Shown piece by piece: positions 4,291-5,476 of a DNA stretch of 5,476 bases; position 1 is the stretch's first letter; each line of letters begins with the position of its first letter. The stretch is from an uncultured Clostridia bacterium. Lineage in GTDB: Bacteria; Bacillota; Clostridia; TANB77; CAG-508. The position numbers and the translations under genes were made by a program. The notes below the pieces were generated by a model, which saw nothing but the letters and a program-made list of their open reading frames with translations, was not told the origin of the DNA and made no database searches. The stretch is from NCBI GenBank assembly GCA_934162625.1, contig CAKPJM010000060.1, forward strand, positions 1 through 5,476, written 5' to 3'.

Positions 4291-5170
4291 AATTGAAGTT
4301 ATAAGTAAAATAAAAAGAAAAAATTTAGATGAAAAAAACTACTTTAAAACTTTAATAGAAGAAGCGTATGAGAACCAAATGATTACAGAAGAAGAAATAC
4401 TAAATTTACAAATGCAACTTTTAGATTTGCTTGATAAAAGAGTGTACAAATATTCTGGAAGTGATAGCAGTTCTATAAGAAAAGAGATTTTAAAAGATAT
4501 AGCGGATTCTAACAGTTACACAATAAGTATTTATCTAAAAACCTTTAATAGCCCAGACAATGCACTCAAAACAATAAGAGAAAAAGAAATAGAAGATTTA
4601 TATAATGAAGGAAGAAAAAAGATAGATAAAATGCTAAAAGTAATAAGGCTAATGTATATAAAAGTAAGACAGAATATGATTAATATAGATAATGATACTT
4701 ATAATGATACAATCATTGGTGGAATAGAAGGCTTTTTAAAAATATATGATCCAGACTTTAAAGCACAAGATATGAAAATTACAGCAGATTATCCTTTATA
4801 TAATAACTTAGTAGGAAAATTAGAAGGAGTAGAATTTATAGAAAAATATTTAAAAAGTTTGTACTATGAAAATGAATTTTGTAATATGTTTTTAAAAGAA
4901 GAAATAGAAAAAATTTTATATGCATATTCTGCAGATTACAAAAATTTAGTAGTAAATGTATTTCAAATTATTTTAATAGAAGTAATAAAAAGAACTTTAG
5001 ATAGCAACATAGAGCAACTCTTTGCAGATAAATCAAAACAAGAAATATATAATTTAATATATTTGGCATACAAAAAATTAAATATAAATGATGAAGGACT
5101 AGCTAAATATATAGAAAAAGGTTTTGAAGAAATACAAGCAGAAATTTATAATAATTTCAAATGTAAATAG
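4283..5170 (+). CDS. DUF6179-family protein of unknown function, 295 aa
   Basis: I tentatively recognise a DUF6179 protein; no function is known to me. The ATG lies within the end of the upstream gene (8-base overlap), with GGGGAAAG (4272-4279) as RBS. The protein is highly charged and almost wholly helical, with no signal peptide or membrane span. The N-terminal part (about 15-125) has a helix pair with MITEEEILNLQMQLLDLLDKR (33-53) and a Ser-rich turn SGSDSSS (58-64). A middle segment ends in ITADYPLYNNLVGKLEGVEF (166-185), followed by IEKYLKSLYYENEFCNMF (186-203), the most family-like stretch. The C-terminal part (205-290) is a series of amphipathic helices. It has no nuclease, kinase or nucleotide-binding motif that I can see. 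I recall longer members (over 350 residues), so this copy may be a short version. Its pairing with the preceding gene suggests a two-component complex. Confidence 0.85.
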   Translation: MNEIEVISKIKRKNLDEKNYFKTLIEEAYENQMITEEEILNLQMQLLDLLDKRVYKYSGSDSSSIRKEILKDIADSNSYTISIYLKTFNSPDNALKTIREKEIEDLYNEGRKKIDKMLKVIRLMYIKVRQNMINIDNDTYNDTIIGGIEGFLKIYDPDFKAQDMKITADYPLYNNLVGKLEGVEFIEKYLKSLYYENEFCNMFLKEEIEKILYAYSADYKNLVVNVFQIILIEVIKRTLDSNIEQLFADKSKQEIYNLIYLAYKKLNINDEGLAKYIEKGFEEIQAEIYNNFKCK

Positions 5171-5186
5171 GAAGTTATAGCTAAGC

Positions 5187-5215
5187 TTGTTAATTATATA
5201 TTATTATGATATAAG
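5187..5215 (+). promoter_or_regulatory. Promoter of the sortase gene
   Basis: TTGTTA (5187-5192), a 17-bp spacer and TATAAG (5210-5215), with TG at 5207-5208 forming an extended -10. The start would fall near 5222, about 39 nt before the ATG. This makes the sortase independent of the upstream pair, although no clear terminator separates them. Confidence 0.6.
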
Positions 5216-5260
5216 TTAATTATTAAATAATATAAAAAACAGAATATAGGAGAGTTGAGA

Positions 5261-5476
5261 ATGAGAGAAAAAAAGAACAACAAAAAAATTAAAATAATAA
5301 ATATAATTCAAATACTTTTAATATTGCTTTTGATATATTCTACTATAAATATAGTTTTATGGGCTATAAATAATCATGCCAATAAAGATGTTATAGCTGA
5401 AATTAATAAAAGTGTTGAAATAAATAATAATGCTGAAGAAAAATATAAGATAAACTTTGAAGAGTTAAAGCAAAAA
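5261..5476 (+). CDS. srtB: Class B sortase, N-terminal part (runs off the window)
   Basis: Seventy-two codons are open to the window end. The ATG at 5261 follows AGGAG (5248-5252) by eight bases. The layout is that of a class B sortase N-terminus: a short Lys-rich cytoplasmic tail (residues 1-12), a single membrane anchor of Ile/Leu (about 13-35, with YSTINIVLWAI), and then an extracellular linker helix (DVIAEINKSVEI) leading to KYKINFEELKQK, which in this family just precedes the conserved VGWI strand of the catalytic barrel. The catalytic His, Cys and Arg would lie beyond the window. SrtB enzymes link surface proteins to the cell wall or build pili. The call rests on the anchor and linker pattern only; another small membrane-anchored protein is possible. 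Confidence 0.65.
   Translation, partial: MREKKNNKKIKIINIIQILLILLLIYSTINIVLWAINNHANKDVIAEINKSVEINNNAEEKYKINFEELKQK

Noticed and set aside
5171..5260. Terminator between the DUF6179 gene and the sortase
   Set aside because: Only imperfect AT inverted repeats (around 5190-5222) without a stable stem or U-tract; these are expected by chance and overlap the promoter.

Overview
The window is very AT-rich, with AAA/ATA/TTA-type codons, strong AGGAGG-like ribosome binding sites and tightly packed plus-strand genes. This points to a low-GC Firmicute of the class Clostridia, probably a gut or rumen commensal. No gene here fixes the species. All supported genes are on the + strand.

Positions 1-1720 are a gene graveyard. 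A palindromic intergenic element (core motif GTCAATGGGGACGG and its complement) occurs twice in the same orientation: its right half at 1-71 and a full copy at about 1561-1718. Between the copies lie the tail of an HNH endonuclease gene joined to the tail of a HAD-phosphatase gene, an intact orphan ORF of 104 codons with its own promoter, RBS and terminator, an ogt (methylguanine-DNA methyltransferase) gene damaged by an internal deletion and a frameshift, and the first ~30 codons of an alpha/beta-hydrolase gene cut off where the full element copy begins. A cluster of short hairpins lies upstream of the orphan ORF.

Positions 1721-1916 hold no gene, only a second kind of short palindrome. At 1917 an extended -10 promoter starts a compact operon: an AbrB-type regulator, an ABC ATPase and an ABC-2 permease, with gaps or overlaps of one base. 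Three 9-bp direct repeats cover the -10 and start-point region and are a candidate operator for the AbrB protein. A strong hairpin terminator closes the operon near 3735.

Positions 3823-5170 encode two overlapping genes of unknown function, which I recognise tentatively as DUF6323 and DUF6179 family proteins. A convincing promoter at 5187-5215 then leads to a class B sortase gene whose first 72 codons fill the window to its end.

The best candidates for something undescribed are the translationally coupled DUF6323/DUF6179 pair, the dispersed palindromic element with its surrounding gene fragments, and the phased repeats at the AbrB promoter.
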